From Hexactinellida sp. DTS-2022 (Eukaryota; Porifera; Hexactinellida), in the NCBI GenBank assembly GCA_028753945.1, contig JAPNXP010000002.1:682001-746000 (forward strand): a DNA stretch of 64,000 nt, written 5' to 3'. Positions 44,084 through 55,744 of this stretch are shown one piece after another. A program made the translations under genes and the position numbers. Position 1 is the first letter of the stretch. Each line of letters starts with the position of its first letter. Below the pieces are notes generated by a model, which saw only the letters and a program-made list of their open reading frames with translations, was not told the DNA's origin and made no database searches.

Positions 44084-47000
44084 ATGTGTTCTGGAAGCAA
44101 GGAGCAATTGGACCTGGGACAGGAGGGGGGTAGTCTGTCGCTAAAAATAGACACGGATTTCGCGCGGCGCTACGAAAAGCGCAAGCGTGGAGAGGAGCTT
44201 TCGCAGCTCCGCGAAAAGTACGGCTCGGATAGCGAGAGCAGCTGTTCCGATTTGGAAGACGAGTTTGGGAAGGGATTATCAGCTGGGAACGACAAGTCGT
44301 TTCTGCGCGTGCTGAGTCTGATTCGGCAGCGACACGCGTCTCTGTTCGACCCTGGCGCCAGGTTCTACGTGAGTGAGAGCGACACGAGTATCTCCGAGGA
44401 GGAAACCGGTCTCTTTCTGAGGGACTACGAGCGCGAGCAGCTCCTGGGGGGGTCGGGGGTTGTGGAGTCGGATTCCGAGTGCGAGGGACAGGGACTGGCG
44501 TATAATCCGGAGCAGAGAGAGATAAAGAGAGACTTGATGCATACAGCAGGGAATAGCAACGGTAGCAATGGTTAGTTATGTTAATTCTATTTATAGACAG
44601 CTATTTATTTGCAAACAGTTGTGTTGTTTTGTTATGAACATTCAAGGGATGAAAAATTGTGCTCATAATAGAGACTTCTTAATAAGCGAACTCAACTTAA
44701 TACAAACCCTATGTAAATTGTTAATTCGGGACCATAGGTCTTGTTCATAATAAAAAGTTTTTCATATTAAGCAGACGGAAAATAGTTCGCATTAAGCAGA
44801 CCTGACTGCGTTCTTATTAAAATGAATGTATTCTTTATTTGTTGTTGTTTATCCCAACTCCAGCCACAATTAGTATATATTTTGTATCACATACATACTT
44901 GTATAACTAACAATCCTGAATAGTTATAATCTTCATTTAATTATACATAAATACTTTCTAATGTAAGTTCAATATTTATATACAATTCTTTACAAACACA
45001 ATAACTTGACACTATTTTCCGTCTAATTCTATTGAGTCCCGGCAGTAGACTCTTGTATAATCGGAACCCTAAAGGAAAATATGTTATAAATATGTATAAG
45101 AAATAACTCGTATGTAGACCGTCTATTATAGACCAGTTTTTTTACTTAAATACTAGAATTTAAAGACGGTCTACAATTTTTTTGCTTATTTTGTATTTGC
45201 TTTTATAGACCGTCTACATATAAGGAGTTTTGCTATTTTTTGTGTTGTTATTATACCCTAGGAGTACAAATTTGTTAAAAAGTATTATTCCTTACTGTGT
45301 TAAGATTAGCTTTTTAGTGAGACTCTGTTCCGCGACGCAAGTCTCTGATAGCACGACTTGAATTCCGTCAGTGTCCGCCTCCAGCCTCTTGGCTCTCTTC
45401 ATTAGTTCTCCGTTGACAACTGGTATCAGCTGTGATATTTCGTGTCCATGGTACTTGAGTAGAACTTCGCACAGCACGTCTATGAATAGGGAGCCTGTCT
45501 CCTTGTCTCGCATTGCAACGTGTCCATGTACAGCGGAATGTATAGTCAGGAAATCTAAATCGTCTATGTAGTCAGCTGTCCCGTCGGCCTGGATTTCTTC
45601 TACGAAATGCGCCTCCTCCTGTTGGTCCCCTCTGCACCCGTTGAGGAAGAACAGCTTTGGCTTTCCTTCCAAAAACGGACATTTTTCGGAGGTAAAATAT
45701 GATTTTATGTCATTTGGCGATAATGCGAATTTGTCTCTATTTGCGTCATCTGGATCGCAATCTGCTCCGTATAATCCTTTTTTCCCGCCATGTGAGCTAA
45801 GAATAATAAAAACATAAATACTCGCAATATATTCATTGTGTACCAAACTAGATTGACTGGTAATTACCTGAAAGCAATGGCTATCATAGAATGCTCTTCC
45901 AAGTTACGGCACTTAGAGGTCATATCCAGCATAGTTTCTATTTGTTGCTTTGTCTGGTCTGTGTACACAACTGTCTTTAATCCCAGAGAAATAAACAGGT
46001 TTTTGAGATTTTCGATTTCCTTTTCTGCTCCTTTCCTCTTTAAAGCTGGAACATTCTCGAACTTATTTACTACAATAATCCCGTAACCACGGGGTAGTTT
46101 AGAAATGTCGTATGTGGGTAGAGAGCATGCCATCTTACGTATTGAGTTCTTATTGAAAGCTGAGGCGTGTTGTGTTGAATAATTTGAGTTAATATATATA
46201 TATACTTTATATCTCCTTTATTTATATTAGTATAGAGGTTATCTAATTGAGTATACTTTAGTTTGGGCTACTATCATAACCATTCGACAATGCACTTTCG
46301 ATTCACATATAATTAGCCAGATATTGTTACACTTACAATAAGATATTTAATTCATATACGTAAGTATTTAGGGTAACTTTTGGAGACTTGAGGTCATCAT
46401 TGTAACATTTTGTTGTTAGCCATAATAGATAATCGAGACCATGTGATTTAACAGGAAATATACTACGAATCCGGTTAATACACCATTTAATAATACTTAG
46501 AAAAACTGTTAAATTTATTTCAGAAAAGGTGAGCATATTTTCACAATACTCGGGTGTATTATTTCTGTTAAATATTTATTTAATAAATTTATTATTGGCT
46601 AGATCCTGTCCCAATAGTATGTACTAATTCTTATATATAATTGTGTTATTTAAATTGCATCATAAAATGAAATTTTAACTTAAAATTTAAAATGCAGAAT
46701 CAATATTGTTATTTCACAGAGATTTTTGAGAAACATTGAGATTTTTGAGATTTTTTAGAAACATTGAATTGAGCTGCCATTATCTTTAAGGAGATATAAT
46801 ATTGTATGTTGGATTTATGAGATGTCTAAGAGCTATTTATACTAATTTTATACAATCACTTTTTTGCTTATAAATTTTATAAACTGTGCCAAGATAGAAA
46901 ATATACTAAAACTTACACATCGAGCTCGTAACAGTGCTGTTACCAAGAATTATAGCTTTATTTGCAATGTAATAATACTGTTAGTATATTTACGTAATTT

Positions 47001-50000
47001 ATTCTTCACAACGTTACATTCTTCTTGCAGGTTTGTTATTACTTTTGTGTAATAGTAGGACACTAGTTTTTGTAAGAAAATATCTATGTTATTTTTATTA
47101 TATTTTCATTCAGAGCAAACAACAAATATCATACAGTTATTTCCATATTTAATTGACTAATTACATAATTGACTACAATACAAAACTTTTATACATCAAT
47201 GTAGTGAAATATTCAATTCCTTGCTATTAACAGTTTGTTGTTATCACCACAGTTAATTATAATTATATTGCAATTAAGTACGTACATGTTTATACTATCA
47301 AACAATTTCCTACACCTTTTTCAAAATTAGTCGTTTTGTAAGATCATTTTTCGCTTCACAAGTCTCAGTGACATTCACATTCATTCCATCAATCTTCTTA
47401 ATATGAGATGTCCTCTTCATTAGTTCAGAGTTAACAACTGCTATCAGAGCTACTATTTCGTGTCCATTTTTATCCAATAGAGTCTCGCACAACACTTGAA
47501 TGAACACTGACCCTTCGACTGGGTCTCTCATTGAAACGTATCCGGATATACTCGAAAATACCGTCAAGAAATCGGTGTCATCTTTCACTCCGTCGACTTT
47601 AAACGCTTCTTCTACATTGCTTCCTCTGCAAGCGTTGAGGAATAGCAACTTTGGTTTGTCCCTCAGCAGGGGACAGTAATGGGAGTTAAAAATATCTCTT
47701 ATTTCCTGGGCTTCTATTGCGCATGCTTTTCGACCTTCAGAATCACTTGAGTTTTTATCCACAACGTCTATTCCATAAATCCCATGTTCGCCTCCGTGGG
47801 AACTAAATTAAATATAAATTTAAAACAATGCATCTAATCACAGTTAAACGAATATAAAGTATAACCTCGTTAGTACGAACACCAGGGGACCGTCAAAATG
47901 TGTTCGCCTTACCCGGAATTTGTATTGAAAAGGCTTCGAAGGGGACTGAATAGTGTTCGTATTAACCGTGTCTTACTAACGGGTTCTACTGTATTACTAA
48001 CTAACCTGATAGCAATAGCTATCATGCACTGTTCTCCTAACTCAGGTCTTTTCGAATACTCGTATAGTTTGACGAGTATTTGTTGCTTTGTCAGGTCTGT
48101 GTGTATCATTGGGGTTAACCCAAGTGTATCGAACATATTTTTGAGTTTATCTATCTCTTGATTTGCACCGTCTCTTTTCCATTCAGTATTTTCAAACGTA
48201 TTTACGATTATAATCGCGAACCCGCGTGGCACTAATTGCATATCATAACTTTCTACCATTCTTTAACTGTTGTGTTGTGTTTGTATTTCCATACTTTGTA
48301 ATATTCGGAGTTTTATACATGAACTTTTGTTTAAGATTTGTTATTTGTGCCAGCACGAAGGGAATTTACAGATGCGCCGATGTCTCAATTATTCTGTTAA
48401 TATTACTAAGCAGTTTAACTGAGTAATACTACATAAGTTAACAATAACATGTTAAGTACGTATGTACACGAGTTGATATTCATTTACAGTAGACTTTACT
48501 AAGTAACACACACGACACGAGTATATTGGTTAAGGAGTACAAAGTTTATTTCCCCTAGCCTATACAAATGCTTGTGACTCCGGTTAATACGAATTTCGGA
48601 TAATACAAATAATTCGATGCCCCCTTGTATACTTCGTTAAGACGAACATAGTTAATTAATATGAAATTCCGGTTAATATGAACACTATTTCAGTTCCCTT
48701 TAAAGCATTTCAATACAAATACTTTGATGGTCCCCTGGTGTTCGTACTAACGAGGTTCTACTGTATTACATTTCTCTTACAAAAACGCCTTATACCCAGT
48801 GTTATACTAATTTGTTGTAGACGAGTTGAATGCATCAGATTTCCTGCAGCCACGGGTTAAAACTCGCGCAGAGCTCGTGAGAGAAGATACCGACTACGCA
48901 GATTGGCTGAAGACTAATCCTAACTTGGAGCTGGAGAGACCTGAGTCCCTCTCTCTCGAGCAGGCAAACGATCTTTCACACCTTCGGAACTTCTGGAGTA
49001 GCGCGGACCTCGGCGAGGAGGACAGGTTCCTGAGGGACTATTTGCTGGAGAGGAGACACCTGGAGCAGGAGGGGGGGCAGGAGGAGAGCTCCGTAGATGA
49101 TTTGGAGCAGGTGGATGAAGCGGACGAGTTTGAGAGGAAATATAACTTTAGGTTTGTTTTAGGCACTGCTTTATTAAGGCATTTAGGATGTAAATTTATA
49201 ATCTTATTGCAATGGTAGACTTGTTTGCTGCATTTACACATTAATTTAAACTTTATTTTTTAAGAATGCAAACTTATAACCATTGGTTTTTTAATATTTA
49301 TAAAACACTGGTTGTAGGTTTGTATTATACTGTTGGTATTGTATACTACTAGTTTACTGTTGTTGTTGTTGTTGTTGCTATTTTGAAGTTTACTGTTGGT
49401 ATTTTGGTGTTTACTGTTGTTGTTATTGTTGTTGTTGTTGTTTGTGTTTAGATTTGAAGAGGACGACAGCAGCACCGTGGCGAGGTACCCCCGCGCAGTG
49501 CTCAGCTCTGTGCGGAGAGAAGACACCAGACGCGTGGACCACAGGAAGAGTATTTCCGAGAGAAAAGAGAGAGACAAGGTACAGGAGAGAGAGGAGATAA
49601 AGAGACTGAAGAATCTTAAAAAAATGGAAATACAGGACAAGATTGAGCTTATAAAAAAGGTTAGTTCTTATAACTAATTACATACTAGTTAATTATTCAT
49701 GTGTTGTTATTGTTGTTGTTGTTGTTGTTGTTGTTATTGTTTAGATAACAGGGAATCAGAGTCTCGGGGTGGGGAATTTGGATTTATCAGCTGACTTTGA
49801 CTCAGAGCAATACGACAGGGAAATGAGTTCGGTATTCAACCAGGAATATTTGAATGAGAAAGAATACATTAAGCCCGACCTGTGCTCTCTCCTGCCGGAA
49901 GAGCTACAGGATTCTGATTCAGATTCCGCTGCACAAATAGAGCATAATCTGCATTGCGAAGATGATGGGTTTGTGATGGACGCTGATTATATAGAAGATA

Positions 50001-50928
50001 AAAAGAAATACAAAAATAATAATGTAAGTAATTGTAAGATATGTATACTGTTCGTCCAACTTCAAAGCCTTTATAATAGTTAATTAATTAATTCATGACA
50101 CCCGTTAAGACGAATTTTGGAAAAGGTGAACAAAATTTGATCCTGGTGTTTGTACATTTGAATGATTTGATACTTATAACATGACTAACAATGGATACTA
50201 ACAATATAGTCGAAACCGGTTTTTTCTAGCCAATTTTTTGCATGGAAAGAAAAATCCGATAGTTCGAATTACCCGATTGAAATTGAAACAAAATTCGAAT
50301 TTCTTACACATTTAGAATAAATAGTTAGTTAGAAAAAACCGCTGTTAGAAAAAACAGGTTTCGACACTACTTTCAACTTCTTATTTTTCCTATTTAGATT
50401 CCCAATGGGCTACCTTCCAATTCACACATCAACCAATCACTGGAGGATTACTACAGCATAGACTATCAGGATAAAATAGGCAATCTGGCCTGTAGAATGA
50501 AATACAGACAGGTTGTCCCCAACTCGTTCGGTCTCTCCATCGAGGAGATTCTAATCGCAGAGGACCGAGAGCTGAACCAATGGGCCTCTCTCAAGAAAAC
50601 TGTTCAGTACAGGGGCGAAGACGAGGAGAGGAGAGAAGTTAAAAAGTATTCTAAGAAAGGCAGGGATTTAGGGAAGAAAAAGCGAGTTTTTATCTCTCTT
50701 TACGAGGGAGATTCCTTGAGTAAAGGCGACAATAATAATTCTAAAATAAAATCTAACGAAACTCTTAGTAAACAACAGAAACGGATTCTAAACAACAACA
50801 AACTTAGTGACAAACAGAAGAAAGTAATATCAGCAATGTCTAGCACGAGATTGAAAGCGTACAACATTGATCCAAAGAAAGGATTAAATAAAAGGAAGAC
50901 CTATTCCAGGCACAAATCAGTTGCTTGA
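44084..50928 (+). CDS. KRI1: KRI1 ribosome biogenesis protein
   Basis: Five exons, 44084-44570, 48821-49151, 49452-49659, 49745-50023 and 50398-50928, join in phase to 611 aa (human about 700). Family blocks are DTDFARRYEKRKRGEEL, YADWLKTNPN, EDRFLRDYLLERR, FERKYNFRFEED, YPRAVLSSVRREDTRR, RERE-type basic coiled coil with KRLKNLKKMEI, ITGNQSLG, LHCEDDGFVMDADY, CRMKYRQVVPNSFGLSIEEI and DRELNQWASLKKTVQYR. KRI1 works with KRR1 in the nucleolus for 40S subunit assembly. Intron 1 (44571-48820, 4.25 kb) is by far the longest and holds caspases D and E on the opposite strand. Introns 2 and 3 are lined with TTG repeats before their acceptors. Confidence 0.95.
45112..45228. repeat. Small MITE with TATGTAGACCGTCTAT ends
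   Basis: About 117 bp in KRI1 intron 1, ends ATGTAGACCGTCTAT and ATAGACCGTCTACAT, with an inner GACGGTCTACA. Only copy of this family noticed here. Confidence 0.7.
45292..46133 (-). CDS. Small caspase D (catalytic residues intact), inside KRI1 intron 1
   Basis: Two minus-strand exons, 46133-45868 and 45796-45292, join in phase to 256 aa starting MACSLPTYDISKLPRGYGII. Catalytic His in SSHGGKKGLYG; Cys in FFLNGCRGDQQEE; p10 with SLFIDVLCEVLLKYHGHEI and SETCVAEQSLTKKL. No prodomain. It is the best-preserved copy with E and the closest relative of B by intron and exon sequence. Placed antisense in an intron of KRI1, so transcription of the two genes may interfere. Confidence 0.9.
47310..48259 (-). 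CDS. Small caspase E (catalytic residues intact), inside KRI1 intron 1
   Basis: Two minus-strand exons, 48259-48006 and 47802-47310, join in phase to 248 aa starting MVESYDMQLVPRGFAIIIV. Catalytic His in SSHGGEHGIYG; Cys in LFLNACRGSNVEE, the closest of the five to the canonical QACRG. p10 with SVFIQVLCETLLDKNGHEI and TETCEAKNDLTKRL. It is the nearest relative of C in the p20 part. The intron holds a TA/CAGT MITE (47858-47994). It lies antisense in KRI1 intron 1, upstream of D. Confidence 0.9.
47858..48763. repeat. Two TA/CAGT MITEs around the caspase E first exon
   Basis: 47858-47994 (AGTATAACCTCGTTAGTACG to AACGGGTTCTACTG) lies in the caspase E intron. 48487-48763 (CAGTAGACTTTACTAAGTAA to GTACTAACGAGGTTCTACTG, with inner remnants) lies between caspase E and KRI1 exon 2. 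Confidence 0.7.
50211..50366. repeat. TA/CAGT-type MITE, AAACCGGTTTTTTCTA family, in KRI1 intron 4
   Basis: Left end AGTCGAAACCGGTTTTTTCT, right end GAAAAAACAGGTTTCGAC. Second copy of the family at 892-1041; inner AATTCGAATTTCTTACAC-like sequence shared. Confidence 0.7.
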
Positions 50929-52105
50929 ATTGTTAAATCGTTATAATTCGTTTTATTTTTACGTGTTACATCAGGGTTTCTAACAATATTTGGTTGATTA
51001 CTCGATTCTATGCACGTACACACGTGGCACACGAATTCTGAATATATAGGATCAGCTTGCATATAATATTAATATTAAGCAATTAGTAGCAGAGTTCATT
51101 TGCTATTGATGACATGACCTTATAGCAATTCAACCTTACGTTGCATTATAAGCGGACATGTTACACTAATATTATTATTGGTTACACCATAACCGGGTTT
51201 AAGCGGACATCTTACACTAATATTATTATTGGTTACACCATAACCTGGTTTAAACTTAATGTGTATTCTTATATCGAAAATATTATTACACCAAGACTAA
51301 ATATTTGCTGTGTAAAACTGTTAATTTTATCCAAGAAAACAATTGAGTTTTTCAAATAGATTGCCCCAAAGAGCTTCTGTTTACCTTGCATATATATTCT
51401 ATAAAATGATTTGTTTTCTTATAGTACATAAATGAACATCTAATAGCTATTAATCATATGAACTAATGTATATTTCTGATCATTATAAAAACATTTTAAA
51501 ATTTTAAGGTATAGTTCAATAGCCCCTTTATATATGGATAATATTGTATCACGAACACCTGACTATTTATTATATATACTATAACTTATCTACCGCACTA
51601 GTAAAGAGGGGTTATACTATATAGAATAACCTCACTCGCTATTGCTACACTCCGTAGTATACAACTATTAGATTGTATCACTACTACATATGGAAACCTT
51701 GACCTTATACGCTATTATGCGTTCTCTCAATTATATAGGCTATAGGCGCGTTACACGATGTATAATATTCGATTATTATTTAATGTAGGCGTATTATTGC
51801 GAAATATCTAATTAAGACATCGATAATTAGCTTCTCCCTTAGTTACCGTCACGGCACTTTGGCATGTTGGGTGTATAATGAGGTTTTATAATAGTGTTGT
51901 TATGTAGGTCGCTATTTGGTATAAATTCCTAAATACCTATTCGATAACCTACGTATTTGATAGGTTCATATATACGTGTTTATTTTAAATGAATTTCGGC
52001 TTTTTTGCTCCATTCTATTGCGAATATTCCTTACAAATGAATGATTTTGCAATTTTGTTAGATTTGATTTTAGAATTCCTTTCACAGAATCAGTGAAATA
52101 TTAGA
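50929..52105. other. AT-rich spacer between KRI1 and the Ral-like locus
   Basis: 1.18 kb. The only structure seen is a tandem duplication of about 57 bp at about 51150-51262 (TAAGCGGACATGTTACACTA and TAAGCGGACATCTTACACTA). No ORF of interest. Confidence 0.6.
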
Positions 52106-53214
52106 ATGTCTAAAGCACAGAATGCCCTCCCTATCCATAAGATAGTCGTTATAGGCAGCGGAGGCGTGGGGAAGTCGGCTCTTACGCTCCGATACATGTA
52201 TGACGAGGTGAGTTCTGACGCTATATAGGAGCTGTGGGACTGTCACTGGAAAATTTGTCCGGGGACCAATATTTCATGGAATTTTGGTCCCGGATCAATT
52301 TTTCGGGGCCCAATTTTCCAGTGACAGGCTTATTCATAAAAATTTTTGGTCCCAATATGGCGAAAAATCGTCTAGGCTACTTTTTTAATGAATACGGTAA
52401 CTAAATAAACACAAACCTCAGAGGGACCAAATTTCTAAGGGGACCAAAATTTCCGTGACAGGACCGTTCAAACGTTACGTAACGAAATTAAATAAAACAC
52501 TTTTTTACCATTTTGCATACAAAAGGATGGTCTGTCACACATTGGTTAACTCCTCCCTTGGAAGCGTTACAAAACGTTTGAACTCTATGTTAGGTTGTAA
52601 CACGAATCTCGATGTATCTCTAACTTGTTATTATATCAAGTTTTCTTATCTTGCTATGTTATATTGTGTGATATTATTGTATTAAGCTTGTTGAATTGAT
52701 AACCCCACAGTTTCACGATGAGTATGTCCCAACTAAGATCGGTCAGTTCATAAAGGATACCCTCACCTCTACGGGAGAGGCCTGTCGGATAGAAATACTG
52801 GACACGGCCGGCGAGGAAGAGCTGCACTCGAGACTGCAACAGTATTACGTATGCAGCGAGGGTCTCGTGTTCGTATATGCAATCAATGATAAGGACTCCC
52901 TGTACAGAGCTAAAGAGATGTTTGAAGACGTCCTGATAGCAAAGGGGGGTATGGGGGAATTCGATATTATTCTAGTCGGGAATAAATCTGATATGGAGAC
53001 CGATCGCCAGGTTCTTAGCGTCGAGGGAATCGATTTGGCCGCCAAATGGGGGTGTGAGTATATCGAGACGTCAGCTAAATCTAATGAGTTCGTTTCGTAC
53101 GCTTTTCAAACGATTTTAGCGAAAGTACACGACAGAAAGTTCAAAGTCCCCGAACAAAGTAAAAAGAAGAAAAAAGGAAAAAATAAATTAAACCTCAAAT
53201 GCTGTTTAGTGTAA
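52106..53214 (+). CDS. Ral-like GTPase, form a (P-loop exon plus first body exon)
   Basis: Exons 52106-52207 and 52711-53214 join in phase to 201 aa. The first exon codes for the start and P-loop ([20 protein letters not shown]). The second gives [11 protein letters not shown] (effector), [26 protein letters not shown], a Lys-rich tail and a CCLV end suited to prenylation. The layout is Ral/Ras-like. The catalytic Gln of DTAGQ is Glu here, which should lower intrinsic and GAP-stimulated hydrolysis (inference from Ras Gln61 mutants). Intron 1 holds two DNA elements. The same P-loop exon can also serve form b. Confidence 0.8.
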
Positions 53215-54195
53215 TATTGTATGTGTTAACTGCTCTCGTAATTATTCATTAGATATAACCAAGGTATAACATTCAGTGTGTAGTTACATAAATGGTGAAT
53301 AGGTATGTGGTATTGGCAGTGGCGTTATGAGGTGTATGTCTATAGTTTATGGACAATTATGAGCCGACGAAAGCGGATAATTACAGAAAGAATGTCAAGT
53401 CGGATGATGGCACTGAATGCCAGCTGGATATCCTAGATACGGCAGGTAGGCATTGGAATGTGGGTTCAGTGGTGTTCGCCTAATAGCGATACAGTAGATA
53501 CCGGATATAAGAACACCGGTTATAGAACATTATATTGGAAAACGGTTTCCATATAACCTGTATAATTTATGCCGGTTATAAGGACACTATATGCAGTTCC
53601 CGACGATGTTCTTATATCCGGTATCCACTGTATTGCTCTATTAGCAAGTTACTTTTCATCCCCAAGCGAGCATTTAATGTTAATTATGTTCCTCTATTAG
53701 CAAGCAAATTTCGTGCAAAATGCGACTTGCTATTACCCAAACACACTGTACACGAATGCCCCCTAATATTCCGTTAATCCATGGTTACTCTATATTGTAG
53801 GACAAGAGGATTACCCAGTAGTCAGGGAGGCGTTTTACAAAGACGGAGACGGGTTTATGCTAATGTTCGCAATCAATGACATGGATTCCTTCACTGCTCT
53901 TGAGGATTTCCATGAGCAAATCCTCTCTGTGAAGGGACTAAGCAAGCCCCTACCCTTCCTGCTCGTCGGTAATAAAGTTGATCTGGAAGACTTTAGGATC
54001 GTATCAACAAATGAAGAACAGAACTGTGCTTCCAAATGGAATTGTCCTTTCATTGAGACATCTGCTAAAACCCGAGTCAAAGTAGACGAGGCCTTTCTAA
54101 GCCTATTCAACAGCATTCATTCGGCAAAGAAACCAACTGAAAGTGAGCCTCAGACCACCAAAGAGCCTAAAGGGAAGTGTTGCAGTATTCTCTGA
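52106..54195 (+). CDS. Ral-like GTPase, form b (same P-loop exon, second body)
   Basis: Exon 52106-52207 also joins in phase to 53346-53445 and 53801-54195, giving 198 aa. This body is closer to Ral[60 protein letters not shown], and a CCSIL end with CAAX-type CSIL, likely geranylgeranylated. Between the form a stop (53214) and 53346 I see no start codon followed by a P-loop, so the only G1 motif available is the shared exon. Form b keeps the catalytic Gln. Ral controls exocyst-driven secretion and endocytosis. Splicing to this body is predicted, not shown. Confidence 0.75.
52230..52595. repeat. Two adjoining DNA elements in Ral-like intron 1
   Basis: About 52235-52465: ends TGTCACTGGAAAATTTGTCC and GACCAAAATTTCCGTGACAG, with repeated GGGACCAA inside. 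About 52463-52590: ends GTTCAAACGTTACGTAACG and GCGTTACAAAACGTTTGAAC, with AAGGATGGTCTGTCACACAT inside, shared with 30478-30655. Target duplications were not resolved. Confidence 0.6.
53492..53630. repeat. CCGG/TATAAGAAC MITE inserted into a CAGTGGTGTTCG-family MITE
   Basis: CAGTAGATACCGGATATAAG to TTATATCCGGTATCCACTG, flanked by TA on both sides. The outer sequence (GTGGTGTTCGCCTAATAGCG before, TTGCTCTATTAGCAAGTTA after) is a second MITE whose unfilled TA can be read in the copy at 17416-17570. Lies in the Ral-like form b intron. Confidence 0.85.
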
Positions 54196-54846
54196 ATGGA
54201 TTTCCTACAGACTAACTATTTTACTGTATTAGTTATATGGTGTGTGGCATTAGATGCATATTTAGACCTGTCATTGTATTTATAATTACTCACTATTTAC
54301 TTTTCAGACTGACAGAGCGGTGTATTATATTATTTGTCAATGCAGTTTGTTCTCAAGGGCTATGTGTTAATTCTCAATTCAGAAAGTTATGTGAGAAATT
54401 CGCGAATATTACAAGGGGTTGAATATTTCTTATAAGAAGAACTTACTTATATATCACCCGACACTTTGGTGAATTTTTCTTGTTAAAAAATGACTTGAAA
54501 TGACATTTGATCAGGTGATTTATAAGTAATTCCTTATAAGAACAACTTTTTTATTGTATTATAGTAAATACAGGACTTATGTTTATAGAGAGTAATTATT
54601 ATTATAAGAGTTTACTTATACAGCGATCATCGGCGCTTGTATTAAAAAACCTGGCTAGTTTTAGCGATAGTGTTTTTTATAAACATAAAAAACAATCGCT
54701 AGAAAGTAGAAACTAGCCAGGTTTTTTAATACAAACGCCGATGATCGCTGTATAAGTAAACTCTTATTTTTAAATACTAATTGGTTGTATTCGTAACACG
54801 AATACTGCTCAACAAGTAATGATATTATATGCTACCTATTAGCTGA
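54196..54846. other. Spacer between Ral-like and TMED genes with hairpin MITE
   Basis: Contains the third hairpin MITE copy at 54608-54766 (GAGTTTACTTATACAGCGAT to its near-perfect complement, ending ATCGCTGTATAAGTAAACTC). Nothing else is recognised. Confidence 0.8.
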
Positions 54847-55744
54847 ATGGACTGGAGGGGGTCTCTCCTCTTACTCACAGCATACTGTCTGTTTAGCTGC
54901 GTGCAATCCCGGGATTATACTTTCACAGTTAAAGTGTCGGCTCGGGACAGCTTCTGTCTGTACCAGCCTCTTAAGGAGGGACAGTACTTAGAGGTAGACT
55001 ATCAGGTGATAGAGGGAGGGGGGCTAGATTTAGATTGCCATATAAGGAATCCCAATGGCAGAGCTCTTAAGAGCTTTCAGAGGCAGTCTGAAGGTTACCA
55101 TACGTTTGTAGCTGATGAGTCAGGGGATTATGCGGTGTGTTTGGATAACTCGTATTCTAGTATTGTGTCTAAACTAGTGTACTTGATACTGGAAACCAAT
55201 GCAGAGGATGAGCTAGAGGTTAGACTGTTTGTTTGTTTAGACTCTCGTTAATAGGAACACCAGGGGACCATCGTAATAAGTTCGTATTAACCGGAGTCAT
55301 TTGTATGCACTTGTTTAGGCTAGGGGGATTAAACTTTGTACTCCTTAATTAACCGATATTTGCCTTATCCGTGTTCGTATTAATTACGAGAGTCTACTGT
55401 ACATATTTGACTGTAAATTCTTGATTACTAATGAATGATTTTACAATTATTTCTGATAGGAACTGAATCTGTCACAGGAAGCAATAAAGAACTACGATTT
55501 AGAAGGGCAGGTCGAGAGCATAGAAACTAAACTGAATAACATCGGGCACTCGCTTAATCTGATAATTACCCAACAGAGACATTTCAGGGGGAGGGAATCG
55601 AGACATAGAAAGACAGCAGAATCTAATTTTGATCGGGTTAACTATTTCTCTATAGCACAGATAATAGTTTTAATTATAATGGCAGGAGTACAGGTTGGCA
55701 TGATAAGGGTGTTCTTCAGAGAAAAGAAAGGTCCAAAAATTTGA
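54847..55744 (+). CDS. p24 family cargo receptor (TMED1/5-like)
   Basis: Two exons, 54847-55218 and 55460-55744, join in phase to 218 aa. A signal peptide (about 1-21) precedes a GOLD domain: FTVKVSARDSFCLYQPLKEG, LEVDYQVIEGGGLDLDCHI, ADESGDYAVCLDN with the typical Cys pair. A coiled coil follows, then the NFDRVNYFSIAQIIVL membrane segment and a short tail RVFFREKKGPKI. p24 proteins cycle between ER and Golgi and bind COPII through the FF motif, which is present; a C-terminal dilysine at KKxx position is absent. Subfamily TMED1/TMED5 (gamma) fits best. The intron has a TA/CAGT-type element (about 55229-55402). Confidence 0.9.

Noticed and set aside
51141-51359. 72-codon ORF with internal repeat
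   Set aside because: Caused by the 57-bp tandem duplication in the spacer.
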